A DNA stretch of 64,000 bases from Paenibacillus flagellatus (GCF_003217775.1 NZ_QJVJ01000001.1:496001-560000), one strand, 5' to 3'. Numbered from the stretch's first letter, positions 52,601 to 60,952 are shown. Notes: generated by a model from the letters alone, not told the origin. Numbers and translations: made by a program.

Positions 52601-52761
52601 AAAAGCTGGCGACGCTGCTCGACAAGCGTACCGGCGGCGGCCGCTTAGGTGTCGGCCTGCCGAACATCGACCGGCGCTTGAAGCAGCTGTATGGCAGAGG
52701 GCTGCACATTCGCAGCGTTCCCGATCAAGGTACTGTCGTCAAGTTTACCGTAACCACATAG
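49654..52761 (+). CDS. hybrid sensor histidine kinase with two kinase cores
   Basis: The 1035-aa protein has an N-terminal membrane anchor and an extracellular jelly-roll sensor (about 30-215; LNGEWEFYPNAL, VPGKWN, YGSYRLRV). A seven-helix membrane part follows (7TMR-DISM type, about 225-420). The first kinase core has HisKA (FLANTSHELRNPLHG, His near 443) and ATPase boxes (LFNLLHNAVKFTNEG, GLGLGLSICQQLVE). A Pro/Ala-rich linker leads to a receiver domain (about 707-825; phosphoacceptor Asp in VVSDVMMP) and a second, LytS/YesM-like core (QIQPHFLFNTLNS, QPLVENAIRHG). Starts with ribosome sites are missing; ATG 49654 is the best guess. No response regulator gene is adjacent. Confidence 0.9.
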   Translation: MNTVMMTKRRAFLTVLFFFAALIVVRLVWVDLLAPPNHPHAVRGVLDLRGWDVKSGPAITLNGEWEFYPNALIGQTEGAPAPSGDGSTLIRVPGKWNRSMNPEPSAYGYGSYRLRVQVDADPETTYGIRMPIVRSASELYVNGRLVANQGEPAADKERYTARNVPYSAYFTADSGVIEIVVQVANYDNGKRGGITETVKFGNAEAVNRDVWVSVILQLIVVVVLSMHAVYAIVLYALGARQTALFVFFSLVVCAMVMTLTDDDKLLMVWLPFIDYGWSIKLQLLSVVGVGANLLLFARHLMPEYARLRWFRWLLIGCAAEAASVVLLPIRITLQALIVYFGSLIVITLVFLALTLRIAVTKDKDALFLSLGLTAVFASVLGGMYKATLEAGYYPVDLVVAFVAFATFWFRRYFRASSEAHKLAEELQRADKLKDDFLANTSHELRNPLHGMINIAQSVLDSGIPDPNRHKESMELLISVGKRMSFLLNDLLDLKVLQDERIRLHTGAVRVQSVATGVIDMLRFMTAGKPIRIVQSIPDGFPAVVADENRLAQILFNLLHNAVKFTNEGTVAIRAELEDGRAVVVVEDTGIGMDAETARTAFVRYGQGDTGAAGAGGLGLGLSICQQLVELHGGELTADSVPGKGSAFRFPLPLAAEEDRLRDGTPPVWPPSAETAAAAVAAPAERKGGPDAPDATEPSEAPDMPDADRPRVLVVDDDPVNLHIIRRLLPPNRYRVTTAGGAQEALAMLDGREWDLVVSDVMMPHMSGYELTRAVRERYGMSELPVLLLTARNRPEDIDAGFRSGANDYVTKPVDAKELRARAKALTDLKRSVRERLRMEAAWLQAQIQPHFLFNTLNSIAALSHIDPDKMRALLEVFGRYLRASFDFRNVDRLVPFQHELNLVRSYVYIEKERFGNRLQVVWEADEDLFLQVPPLSIQPLVENAIRHGILRRNRGGTVHIRVTPNDGYAEISVRDDGVGIGEEKLATLLDKRTGGGRLGVGLPNIDRRLKQLYGRGLHIRSVPDQGTVVKFTVTT

Positions 52762-52789
52762 CAGCCCGGACGGACGGTGTCCTAAATCG

Positions 52790-52838
52790 AACCGCCCCGA
52801 GGAGACGTTCGTTTCCGTCTCCCGGGGCGGTTCGGGCT
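52790..52838 (+). terminator. bidirectional terminator between sensor kinase and carboxypeptidase-like gene
   Basis: AACCGCCCCGAGGAGACG pairs with CGTCTCCCGGGGCGGTT (one bulge or mismatch) over eight bases, followed by CGGGCTTTC. It can serve both convergent genes. Confidence 0.8.
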
Positions 52839-52853
52839 TTCAACCTTCCGATC

Positions 52854-53462
52854 TCATTCCTCTTCCTCGTCGAGCAAAATAACGTCGAGCACGGTCAGCT
52901 TGCCCGATTCGATGACGATCTCGCGGGCTAACGGCTGCTTGCCTTCCAGCGAGAAGCGGACGACGTACGTGCCCGGCGCCAGGTCCGCTACGTCGTAGCG
53001 CCCCCTCCGGTTCGTGATGACCATCCGCAGCATCGTCCGAGACGGGTCGAGCACGCGTACCATGACGTTGAACAGCGGGTTGCGGCGCTGGTCCCGTACG
53101 GTTCCGGTCAGCGCGCCCGGCGCCGGATCGAGCCGGAACGTCTCGACGACCGATTGCCCCGCGGCGTCGAGACGCCGGACGATGCCGGCCGAGCCGAACG
53201 TCGGAGCCGACACCGTCACGGTTACGGCCGCGCCCCGCGGCAAGCCGACGATGCGGTAAAAGCCGACTCCGTCCGAAACCGCCGTCGCGATCGGCGTATG
53301 GTTCGCATCGAGCACCTGCACGACCGCCCCGGCGACCGGATTCCGGTTGTCCGTATGGGTGGGACTCATCCACATCCTAGGAGCAGGGAGACAATCCTGA
53401 CAGGTATAGCCGCCATCGGCAATTTGTCCCGAAACGACGGACGAGAACGCCAAGAAGCCCAC
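52854..53462 (-). CDS. carboxypeptidase regulatory-like domain protein
   Basis: A protein of about 202 aa with a hydrophobic N-terminus (GFLAFSSVVSGQIA) and two tandem carboxypeptidase regulatory-like beta-sandwich domains. The first has P-V-A-G-A-V-V-Q-V-L-D and GVGFYRIVGLPRG, the second GTVRDQRRNPLFNVMVRVLD and RGRYDVADLAPGTYVV. The tail is acidic (LLDEEEE). Cys-x-x-Cys occurs at the start (YTCQDC). Such domains act in protein-protein contacts at the cell surface. The start is uncertain: the GTG at 53462 has no ribosome binding site, and an ATG at 53375 would remove the hydrophobic part. It follows the germination genes on the same strand. Confidence 0.72.
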   Translation of the reverse strand: MGFLAFSSVVSGQIADGGYTCQDCLPAPRMWMSPTHTDNRNPVAGAVVQVLDANHTPIATAVSDGVGFYRIVGLPRGAAVTVTVSAPTFGSAGIVRRLDAAGQSVVETFRLDPAPGALTGTVRDQRRNPLFNVMVRVLDPSRTMLRMVITNRRGRYDVADLAPGTYVVRFSLEGKQPLAREIVIESGKLTVLDVILLDEEEE

Positions 53463-53523
53463 GCAGGAGGCGAGAGCGGAGACGAACGGCGCATCCGGGC
53501 GCGGGAGCGGCGGTATTTCCCGA

Positions 53524-54624
53524 TCAGCCCGCCCGCTTCCCTTCCCGTTTTTTCCGGAGAAGAGCGATCACGAGCAGCAGCACGGGGATGAGCAGGCGCA
53601 CGGTCAGCGCGTAAAAAGCGAAAGAAGTCCCCAAAAAACGGGACAGCGTCTGAAAATCCGGAGCAACCCAGACGCTCAGCACGATCAGCAGAAGGCCGAT
53701 CGGAAACACGAGCGTCTTGTACTCGTCCAGCCCGAGCCATTGGGCGGTCCCGATTACGACGACATAGTAGTGCATGGCGATCTGGACGAAGACGCCCAAA
53801 ATCCAAATCGCCATCACGAACGTCTCGACATGCTCGATAAAACCGGCCAAGCTGATTTGCCGCACCGCAATCATCAACGGATAAGTGAGATCGGCCGTTA
53901 TTTCCCCGAACAAAAACAGAGCGGTCAAATTCGAAACGATCATCGTCAGCATCACCGCAACGACCGAAATTATCCCCCACTTCCTTCCTTTGTCCTTGTC
54001 CTTTATAAACGGATACAAGAAGAAAAGAGCGAAAAAGGAGGAAAACCAGTCCATCGGCGAAGCGGCTCCTTTGACGACAGGCCCGATTCCCCGTTCAAGA
54101 ACGGGCAGCACATGCTCCGGCTTCATTTGCGGCAGCAACAAAGCCGCGACGGCCAAAATCATCGCCACCAAAAGCGTCATAAACGTTTCGGAGCACCTGC
54201 CCACCACCTCCAGGCCGGATCGAACCGCAACCGCGCAGACGAAAACGGTACAAGCGATAATGACGACCATCGGCGTCCTTAGATAAAAATTGCCGACGAC
54301 AAATTCGCCGTACTGCCTGACGACAACACCGCCGAGATGCAAATAAAAAAACAGGAAAACGAAGCCGAGCGCTTTTCCCGGAATGCGCCCGACAATATCG
54401 ATGCTGTATTCCATCACCGTCTTGTTCGGATATAAGGCTTCCAGCCGACCGGCGATAAGCACGAGAAACAAGCCGACCGGCGAAGCGATGAGCGGCACCA
54501 GCCATAAATCTTGTTCGGCGTGCTTCGCCGTAATGGCCGGAAGAAGCACGACTCCGGTCACGATCGGCATCGCGTAAAGCATCATCGCCATTTGAAATGC
54601 CGATATTTTCCCTCGTTCGATCAT
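53524..54624 (-). CDS. spore germination permease, GerAB/GrkB type
   Basis: The 366-aa membrane protein with about ten transmembrane segments belongs to the GerB subfamily of amino-acid-transporter-like germinant receptor subunits. It opens with the typical ISAFQMAMMLYAMPIVTGVVLLPA. Later features are the G-R-x-P-G-K-A-L loop, MDWFSSFFALFFLYPFI and FIEHVETFVMAIWILGVFVQIA. With the A and C subunits it forms a nutrient receptor in the spore inner membrane. It is encoded 50 bp behind the small D-like gene on the same strand. Confidence 0.92.
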   Translation of the reverse strand: MIERGKISAFQMAMMLYAMPIVTGVVLLPAITAKHAEQDLWLVPLIASPVGLFLVLIAGRLEALYPNKTVMEYSIDIVGRIPGKALGFVFLFFYLHLGGVVVRQYGEFVVGNFYLRTPMVVIIACTVFVCAVAVRSGLEVVGRCSETFMTLLVAMILAVAALLLPQMKPEHVLPVLERGIGPVVKGAASPMDWFSSFFALFFLYPFIKDKDKGRKWGIISVVAVMLTMIVSNLTALFLFGEITADLTYPLMIAVRQISLAGFIEHVETFVMAIWILGVFVQIAMHYYVVVIGTAQWLGLDEYKTLVFPIGLLLIVLSVWVAPDFQTLSRFLGTSFAFYALTVRLLIPVLLLVIALLRKKREGKRAG

Positions 54625-54674
54625 AGCGGCGATCCCCTCTCTTCACGATCGTCGATGCCTTCCGTCGGTTCGAC

Positions 54675-54899
54675 TCATTCCAACGTTTTCCCGAGCGCGG
54701 CGAAAATCGAATCGATCAGTTGGGTAGGTCCAGGGAGCTTCGGATCGAAAGCAAGCCATACCCCCAGCCCCCAGCCCAGCGCCGTCATCGCCGCAAACGC
54801 CGCTCGTTGTTTGGGCGGCATCCGGGACCATCGCGGCCAGTCCCACAAAAAGACGGCGGCGGCAAGAAGCGTTATCCCCCACATCGCTCCAAGCTTCAT
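54675..54899 (-). CDS. small two-TM germinant receptor subunit (D-subunit-like)
   Basis: A 74-aa membrane protein with two hydrophobic helices (LGAMWGITLLAAAVFLWDW and FAAMTALGWGLGVWLAF) joined by a basic loop (RMPPKQR). Its size, topology and place inside a gerA-type operon match the small D subunits known to modulate germinant receptors in Bacillus. Its ATG overlaps the stop of the C-subunit gene (ATGA), and GAGGTG lies just upstream. The sequence itself is not conserved enough for a firm call. Confidence 0.72.
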   Translation of the reverse strand: MKLGAMWGITLLAAAVFLWDWPRWSRMPPKQRAAFAAMTALGWGLGVWLAFDPKLPGPTQLIDSIFAALGKTLE

Positions 54900-56128
54900 T
54901 CGGCTTGCACCTCGTCGTTCGGTCGGACCGCTCCGGAGGATGAAAGCCCGTGTCTTTCGATTTTGACCTTCACGACGGCAGTCGCTTGGACGTGCGGAAA
55001 CTGCTCGTCCCAGCGGTCCTTGACCTTGTTCCATTCCTTCGGATAACGGCGATGGAACGCTTGCGAGAAGCCGAGAACGTCGGCATTCATTTTTTGCAGC
55101 TTCTCGATCGCGCCCGTCATTCTCCTTTCGATCTGGTCGTTGAAGTCTTGTTCCAGACGGCCGGCCAACAACGGGTTGCCGAAATCGACGTTTGTCGTGT
55201 TTTGCAGGATATCGCCCTGCGCCTCGCTTTCGACGGTAATCGCCCACTTGCCGTCTTCGATGCGCGGAACCAGCTTCGTCCGGCTTCGGACGAGCCTGAC
55301 GGTCACGTCGCCCCGCTCCGTTCTCGTCGGCGTTACGGTTACGGTCGCCAGCTCGATCTCGTCTCTGACCCACATCGCTCCGCGCATCGTCGCGACGTCG
55401 ATATAGCCGATCAGCTTATCGTTCTTCAATACGCCCGCCCCCGTCATGAAAGGAATTTTGCCCGAATCGCCCGCTTTTTCTTCGGATTGCGACAACTGTA
55501 CGAGCGGGAGAATGGCTCCCCTTGCGCTGCCGGCCAACATTCGGGTCAGATTGATGATGCTGACTTGAACTCCCAGATGAATATCGGCCAGCTTCCCCAT
55601 CGTCTGAGCCGTATTCCCTTCCAGCGGGACCGGCAGCGTCAGCAATGGCTTGGCCTTGCCCTTCACGATGAAAACGTCCGCCTTGTCCCTGATTTCCGGA
55701 CTCCGCAGGAGAAAGTCCATATGCTCGCGGAGCCCTTTCGATGCGACCGCTTCGCCGATGACAAACACTTCGCCGTGTCCCCAAAAAATTTGCCGCGGCA
55801 GCTTCTCCTGCAGCTTGGACATGGCATCCGCCATCGTGGAGCCGACCGCGGACCGGACGACGAACGCTCCCGCTCCTCCGCCGCTCCCTCCGCTCATTTG
55901 CCCGACCTGCCCTCCGCCTCCCGCGGTTCGGGGGTTATAGACTTGAACGGACAGCTCGATGTTTTGTTCGTCCGCCTGATCGATCGCCGCCGCCATCACG
56001 ACCGCCAATTCGTTGACCTCCCGGCTGTCCCAGCAGCCGGCCAGCAGCACGGCCGCCGCCAACAGGACGGCGATCGGCGCCGTCGCCGCCCTTTTCGACG
56101 AAAGCGAAACCTCGCTCACGCGCGTCAC
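54896..56128 (-). CDS. spore germination lipoprotein, GerAC type
   Basis: The 410-aa lipoprotein has a type II signal peptide (lipobox VLLAGC, Cys at about 32, followed by the family-typical WDSREVNELA). The Ger(x)C domains follow, with GHGEVFVIGEAVASKGL, FLLRSPEIRDKADVF and the C-terminal GAIEKLQKMNADVLGF. It is the C subunit of the germinant receptor, anchored on the outer face of the spore inner membrane. A GTG start at 56128 overlaps the A-subunit stop; GGAGAGG lies ten bases upstream. A frame open further upstream is antisense to nothing useful and lies within the A-subunit gene. Confidence 0.9.
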   Translation of the reverse strand: MTRVSEVSLSSKRAATAPIAVLLAAAVLLAGCWDSREVNELAVVMAAAIDQADEQNIELSVQVYNPRTAGGGGQVGQMSGGSGGGAGAFVVRSAVGSTMADAMSKLQEKLPRQIFWGHGEVFVIGEAVASKGLREHMDFLLRSPEIRDKADVFIVKGKAKPLLTLPVPLEGNTAQTMGKLADIHLGVQVSIINLTRMLAGSARGAILPLVQLSQSEEKAGDSGKIPFMTGAGVLKNDKLIGYIDVATMRGAMWVRDEIELATVTVTPTRTERGDVTVRLVRSRTKLVPRIEDGKWAITVESEAQGDILQNTTNVDFGNPLLAGRLEQDFNDQIERRMTGAIEKLQKMNADVLGFSQAFHRRYPKEWNKVKDRWDEQFPHVQATAVVKVKIERHGLSSSGAVRPNDEVQAE

Positions 56129-57693
56129 ATCCGTTCCTCTCCTTTCGGCGGTTCCGGCTTTTGACCCGCCGGCAGCCGTCTTTTGTTTCTTTTGACGTAC
56201 AGGCTCGGTCTGGATCGCATCATCCAATGCGGGGCCCGAATCAGCACGTCCTTCAGTTCGCTGCCGCTCAACGGCGCGACCGGGGACAAGTACGGGACGC
56301 CGAACGAGCGCAGCGAGCATAAATGGACGTAGATCAGAATAAATCCGAGCGTCAAGCCGAGCAAGCCGAGAAAACCCGAGAGCAGCATGATCGGAAACCG
56401 GAGCATCCGCAACGCGATTCCGCCCGAGTACTGCGGGAGGAGAAACGAGGCGATTCCCGTAATCGCGACGACCATGACCATCGGCGAAGAGACGAGTCCC
56501 GCCGCCGTCGCCGCCTGGCCGATTACGAGCGCTCCGACGATGCTGACGGCAGCGCCCACCTGCTTCGGCAGCCGAACGCCCGCCTCGCGCAAACCTTCGA
56601 ACGTAATCTCCATAAGCATCGCTTCCGCCAATGCGGGGAACGGAATCTCCTCGCGGGATCGCACAAGCGTGAGCAGCAGGCGGGACGGAATCATCTCCTG
56701 ATGGAACGTGACGACGGCAACGTATAGGGAAGGGGCTAGCAGCGCGACGAGCACGAAGAAATATCGCAGCCAACGGATGACGGAACCGATCAAGAAGCGC
56801 TGGTAATAATCCTCCGGCGACTGCAGGATCGTGGTAAACGTTGTCGGCGCGATCAGCACGAACGGACTTCCGTCGACCATGACGAGCACGCGCCCTTCGA
56901 GCAGAGCGGCGGTGGCCACGTCGGGCCGTTCCGTCGTCGACAGCTGCGGAAACGGGGAAAACGGATTGTCCTCGATCAGCTCCTCGATATAATTGCTTTC
57001 CAAAATGCCGTCGATCTCGATCCGTTCGATCCGTGCGGAGACTTCCGCGATCAAGGCCGGTTCGGCGATTCCATCGACATAAGCGAGCGCCACCTTCGTT
57101 TGCGTATAAGCTCCGATTTGAATCGTTTTCAATTTAAGCCGGTAGCTTTTTATTCTTCTACGGAGCATGGACGTGTTGACCCGTATCGTTTCCGTAAAGC
57201 CTTCGCGGGGACCGCGCACAACCGATTCCGCCATCGGTTCCTCGACGCTCCGCTTCTCCCACTTGGCCAGCCCGAATGCCGTCCCCGCGTCGCTATGATC
57301 GACTAGAACGACAGGGCTGCCGTCGAAAATTTGGCTATTCAGCTCCGCCATCGTTCGAACCCCGGACGTCTGCGCGACGCTGGCCGTTTCGTCGACGGGG
57401 ACGGTCCGGCCCTTATCCCCGTTCTTGTCCGCGTCCGCCGCATCCGTTCTCATTAACGGCGCCAATATATGCTGGTCGATGAGCCCGGTATCGGACAACC
57501 CTTCGATATAAACAAGCACGGCATCGGTAACGCCGCCGATGCGGAACCGACGGATGACGATGTCCGAGCAGTCTTGATAGAGAGCGTCCAACATGGCCAA
57601 GTTGAGTTCCAATCGCTCCGATATTCGATACTTCTCCGGATCGGGAGCCGACGTATCGAGCTCGGGCTTTTCACGTTCGGACGTTTGTGTCAT
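56125..57693 (-). CDS. spore germination protein, GerAA type
   Basis: The 522-aa protein is the A subunit of a germinant receptor. It has an N-terminal soluble domain (DIVIRRFRIGG, VLVYIEGLSDTGLID), the conserved RGPREGFTETIRVNTSMLRRRIK strand, and PNFPQ-like and SPFVLIAPTTF segments. The C-terminal membrane region has about five helices (RLLLTLVRSREEIPFPALAEA). It appears first in the operon, whose order is A, C, small subunit, B. Promoter elements were not recognised; genes of this kind are usually read by the forespore sigma factor. The ribosome binding site is weak. Confidence 0.92.
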   Translation of the reverse strand: MTQTSEREKPELDTSAPDPEKYRISERLELNLAMLDALYQDCSDIVIRRFRIGGVTDAVLVYIEGLSDTGLIDQHILAPLMRTDAADADKNGDKGRTVPVDETASVAQTSGVRTMAELNSQIFDGSPVVLVDHSDAGTAFGLAKWEKRSVEEPMAESVVRGPREGFTETIRVNTSMLRRRIKSYRLKLKTIQIGAYTQTKVALAYVDGIAEPALIAEVSARIERIEIDGILESNYIEELIEDNPFSPFPQLSTTERPDVATAALLEGRVLVMVDGSPFVLIAPTTFTTILQSPEDYYQRFLIGSVIRWLRYFFVLVALLAPSLYVAVVTFHQEMIPSRLLLTLVRSREEIPFPALAEAMLMEITFEGLREAGVRLPKQVGAAVSIVGALVIGQAATAAGLVSSPMVMVVAITGIASFLLPQYSGGIALRMLRFPIMLLSGFLGLLGLTLGFILIYVHLCSLRSFGVPYLSPVAPLSGSELKDVLIRAPHWMMRSRPSLYVKRNKRRLPAGQKPEPPKGEERM

Positions 57694-57797
57694 CGCTTAT
57701 CCCTGTACCTGCCCTTATTTCGGATTGTGCCCCTATTTTTGGCAACGACACCGGAATTTATCCTTGGCTTTGGCGCATCGCCGCCTTCGGCCGCAAG

Positions 57798-57828
57798 AAA
57801 AAGGCCAACCGGGCATCTCCGGTTGACC
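57798..57828 (-). terminator. terminator behind prkA (distal hairpin)
   Basis: On the minus strand GGTCAACCGG pairs with CCGGTTGGCC, followed by TTTTTCTTG. Confidence 0.8.
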
Positions 57829-57835
57829 GAGGACG

Positions 57836-57861
57836 AAAAAGCCCCCGCAGTCGGCGGAGGC
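57836..57861 (-). terminator. terminator behind prkA (proximal hairpin)
   Basis: GCCTCCGC pairs with GCGGGGGC over CGACT, followed by TTTTT on the minus strand. It is the first of two tandem terminators. Confidence 0.75.
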
Positions 57862-57910
57862 GAAGACGCTAACGGGACGTCGGGCGCGGGCCGCCTGCGC
57901 CCGGCGGACG

Positions 57911-59806
57911 TTACCGGTTCAGCAGGCTGCCGACGTAGCGCAGCATTTCGTTGGCGCAGACGGGGCAGTAGCCGTGCTCGTCGATGAGCCGTTTCGTCAC
58001 CTCGTTGATTTTTTTCAGCTGGTTCTCGTCCGGCGTTTTCGTCGACGTCGTAATTTTGACGATATCTTTCAGATCCGAGAACAGCTTCTTCTCGATCGCT
58101 TCGCGCAGCCGTTCGTGGCTGTTGTAGTCGAACTTTTTCCCTTTGCGCGAATAGGTCGACATGCGGATGAGAATTTCTTCGCGGAACGACTTCTTCGCGT
58201 TTTCGGAAATGCCGATCTGCTCCTCGATCGACCGCATCAGCCTTTCGTCCGGATCAAGCTCCTCTCCCGTCAACGGGTCGCGGATCTTTTGCCAGTTGCA
58301 GTACGCTTCGACGTTGTCGAGGTAATTGTCGAACAGCGTCTTCGCCGACTCCTCGTACGAGTAGACGAACGCCTTCTGGATTTCCTTCTTCGCCAGCTCG
58401 TCGTATTCCTTGCGAGCGATCCCTATGTAGTTCAGGTATCGCTCGCGCTCCTCCTTCGTAATCGACGGATGCTGATCGAGCCCGTCCTTGATCGCCCGCA
58501 GCACGTCGAGCGCATTGATGCACTGCAAATCTTGGCGGATCAGGGCGCTCGAAATCCGGTTGATGATATACCGCGGATCGACGCCGGACATGCCCTCCTC
58601 GGCGTATTCGCTCTGCATCTCCTTCAGATCGGCGTCCTTGAAGCCCTCAATCGATTCGCCGTCGTACATTTTCATTTTTTTCAGCAGGTCCATGCCCTGC
58701 TTCTTCGTTTCCTTCAGGCGGGTCAGAATCGAGAAGATGGCCGCGGTTTTCAGCGCGTGGGGCGCGATATGAATATGCTTCATGTCGCTTTGGCCGATCA
58801 GCTTCGCGTAAATTTTTTCTTCCTCGGACACTTTCAGGTTGTACGGGACCGGCATGACGATCATCCGCGATTGGAGCGCTTCGTTCTTCTTGTTGGCGAT
58901 GAACGACTTGTACTCCGATTCGTTCGTATGGGCCACGATCAATTCGTCCGCAGAGATGAGCGCGAAGCGGCCCGCCTTGAAGTTGCCTTCCTGCGTAAGC
59001 GACAGCAGGTTCCATAGAAACTTCTCGTCGCATTTCAGCATTTCCTGGAACTCCATAAGCCCGCGGTTCGCCTTGTTCAGCTCGCCGTCGAACCGGTAGG
59101 CGCGCGGGTCCGACTCCGAGCCGAATTCCGTAATGGTGGAAAAATCGATGCTTCCGGTCAAGTCGGCGATATCCTGCGACTTCGGATCGGACGGGCTGAA
59201 CGTACCGATGCCGACCCGCTCTTCCTCGGACAGCAGCACGCGCTCGACGAGCACGTCTTCGATTTTGCCGCCGTACTCGGTTTTCACCCGCATCTGGCAC
59301 GCGGGGCACAGACTCCCCTCGATCCGGACGCCGAGCGCCTTCTCGACCTCGGGGCGCAGCTCCGTCGGTACGAGATGAAGCGGCTCCTCGTGCATCGGGC
59401 AGCCCTTGATCCCGTACAGCGCCCCCTCGTCCGAGCGCGAATACCGCTCCAGCCCCCGCTTGAGCATCGTTACGATGGTCGACTTGCCGCCGCTGACCGG
59501 CCCCATCAGCAGCAGGATCCGCTTGCGCACGTCGAGACGTCTCGCGGCGGAATGGAAATATTCTTCGACCAGCTTCTCGAGCGTCCGGTCCAGCCCGAAC
59601 ATATCCTGCTCGAAAAACCGGTATCGGCGCTGCCCGTTCTCCTCCGTGATGCCGTGCCATGCGATCATATCGTACACACGCGCATGCGCGGTCTTGGCTA
59701 CGCTCGGATTTTGCCTGACGATTTCGACATATTCGGCGAATGTACCGGTCCAGGACGCTTTTTCCTGTTCCTGGCGGTGCTCCGTAATTCGTTTGAAAAT
59801 ATCCAT
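57911..59806 (-). CDS. prkA: PrkA-type serine protein kinase
   Basis: The 631-aa protein matches PrkA/YeaG over its full length. It has an AAA+ core with Walker A LMGPVSGGKST (near residue 100), a cysteine pair-containing insert (LCPACQM), the Walker B-like strand and sensor region GRFALISADELIVAHTN, and SRMIVMPVPYNLKVSEEEKIY. The helical kinase-like domain follows, and the tail has C-P-V-C-A-N-E. PrkA proteins act in sporulation or stationary-phase stress, with reported kinase or AAA+ protease-like activity. AAAGGAGGT lies before the ATG. The usual partners YhbH (DUF444) and SpoVR are not next to it here. Two tandem terminators follow. Confidence 0.95.
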   Translation of the reverse strand: MDIFKRITEHRQEQEKASWTGTFAEYVEIVRQNPSVAKTAHARVYDMIAWHGITEENGQRRYRFFEQDMFGLDRTLEKLVEEYFHSAARRLDVRKRILLLMGPVSGGKSTIVTMLKRGLERYSRSDEGALYGIKGCPMHEEPLHLVPTELRPEVEKALGVRIEGSLCPACQMRVKTEYGGKIEDVLVERVLLSEEERVGIGTFSPSDPKSQDIADLTGSIDFSTITEFGSESDPRAYRFDGELNKANRGLMEFQEMLKCDEKFLWNLLSLTQEGNFKAGRFALISADELIVAHTNESEYKSFIANKKNEALQSRMIVMPVPYNLKVSEEEKIYAKLIGQSDMKHIHIAPHALKTAAIFSILTRLKETKKQGMDLLKKMKMYDGESIEGFKDADLKEMQSEYAEEGMSGVDPRYIINRISSALIRQDLQCINALDVLRAIKDGLDQHPSITKEERERYLNYIGIARKEYDELAKKEIQKAFVYSYEESAKTLFDNYLDNVEAYCNWQKIRDPLTGEELDPDERLMRSIEEQIGISENAKKSFREEILIRMSTYSRKGKKFDYNSHERLREAIEKKLFSDLKDIVKITTSTKTPDENQLKKINEVTKRLIDEHGYCPVCANEMLRYVGSLLNR

Positions 59807-60017
59807 GGTAACCTCCTTTCATCTGCACGCGTCAAGACGGTTCCCTTCCGAAGGTCGACTTAGGATTTCATGCGCCTGCTTAGCGACTTTGAAGCGTATT
59901 ACATCCATATGCGCCAGCCGAATATTAATTGCCGGAAAATTTTAGCCGGAACGTCCGCGAAGCCGTTGAAAATCCGTTGAAAGCGGGCGATTCAAGACCG
60001 CGGAGAGCCGCATATGG

Positions 60018-60023
60018 TATAAT
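60018..60023 (+). promoter_or_regulatory. -10 box of the DUF2161 gene
   Basis: TATAAT 32 bp upstream of the GTG start, preceded by TGG. No good -35 box at the usual distance; TTCAAG at 59991 is 21 bp away. Confidence 0.45.
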
Positions 60024-60055
60024 ACTGTCAATTAACCTCACAAGGAGAAAAGTAC

Positions 60056-60790
60056 GTGGCGATCCGCACCGAAACCGAATTGTACGAACCCGTCAAAAGG
60101 TATATGGAGGCGCTCGGCTACGAGGTGCGCGGCGAGGTGCACCATTGCGATTTGGTGGCGGTGCGCGGCGACGAGCCGCCCGTCATCGTCGAGCTGAAGC
60201 GGACGTTCAACCTGCCGCTGCTCGTGCAGGGGCTGGACCGGCTGTCCCAATCGGACAACGTATACGTCGCCGTCGAGATGCCGGAGACCGGACGGGCGCC
60301 CCATCAGCTGAAATGGTCGGACTTGTCCCGCCTGTGCCGCCGTCTCGGCCTCGGCCTCATGACCGTCCGATTCTACAAGAGGCGCAAGCCGGCCGTGGAC
60401 GTCGTCTGCGACCCGGTGCCGTACGCACCCAAGCCGAGCAAGCTGAAGTCGACCCGGCTGCTCCACGAGTTCCGCGAGCGGAGCGGCGACTACAACGTAG
60501 GCGGCAGCACGCGGCGCAAGCTCGTCACCGCTTACCGGGAGAAGGCGCTGGAGCTGGCGGTCCAGCTGAAGCTGCACGGCAGCCTGTCTCCCCGCAAGCT
60601 GCGCGAGCTGACCGGCAACGCGAAGGCGGCGGATTTGCTGCAAAAAAACTATTACCGCTGGTTCGAGAGAGCCGAGCGCGGCATTTATCGGCTTACGCCG
60701 CTTGGCGAGCAGGCGTTGGAGCAATACAGCCACGTCTGGCAGGGGAAGCGATCCTCGGATCGTCCCGCCGGCGCGCGGGATTCGGGCTGA
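60056..60790 (+). CDS. DUF2161 family PD-(D/E)XK-like protein
   Basis: A 244-aa protein of the DUF2161 family. The N-terminal half carries a nuclease-like core: an N-terminal glutamate helix (LYEPVKRYMEALGY), then HHCDLVAV and PVIVELKRTF as the D and E-x-K positions, and LVQGLDRLSQSDNVYVAV. The C-terminal half is basic with a winged-helix look (GSLSPRKLRELTGNAKAADLL, YYRWFERAERGIYRLTPLG). It may bind or cut nucleic acid. No partner methylase is adjacent, so a restriction role is not supported. GTG start with AAGGAG upstream. Monocistronic. Confidence 0.82.
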   Translation: MAIRTETELYEPVKRYMEALGYEVRGEVHHCDLVAVRGDEPPVIVELKRTFNLPLLVQGLDRLSQSDNVYVAVEMPETGRAPHQLKWSDLSRLCRRLGLGLMTVRFYKRRKPAVDVVCDPVPYAPKPSKLKSTRLLHEFRERSGDYNVGGSTRRKLVTAYREKALELAVQLKLHGSLSPRKLRELTGNAKAADLLQKNYYRWFERAERGIYRLTPLGEQALEQYSHVWQGKRSSDRPAGARDSG

Positions 60791-60952
60791 CCGCCGGCCG
60801 GGCGGCGGGGGACGCCGCGCGTGTCCGCTCCATCCCGCAAAGACCGCCGCCGATTGCAGGATTAGCAGGAATGTTTGGACCGGAATCGGGATACGAATAA
60901 TAGTAGATTCCAAACGATGGAAAATCGGTTCCGAATGCGGGGGTATGGGTCC

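Noticed and set aside
60056-60790. DUF2161 gene as part of a restriction-modification or defence system
   Set aside because: The nuclease-like motif is there, but no methylase, helicase or other defence gene is adjacent.
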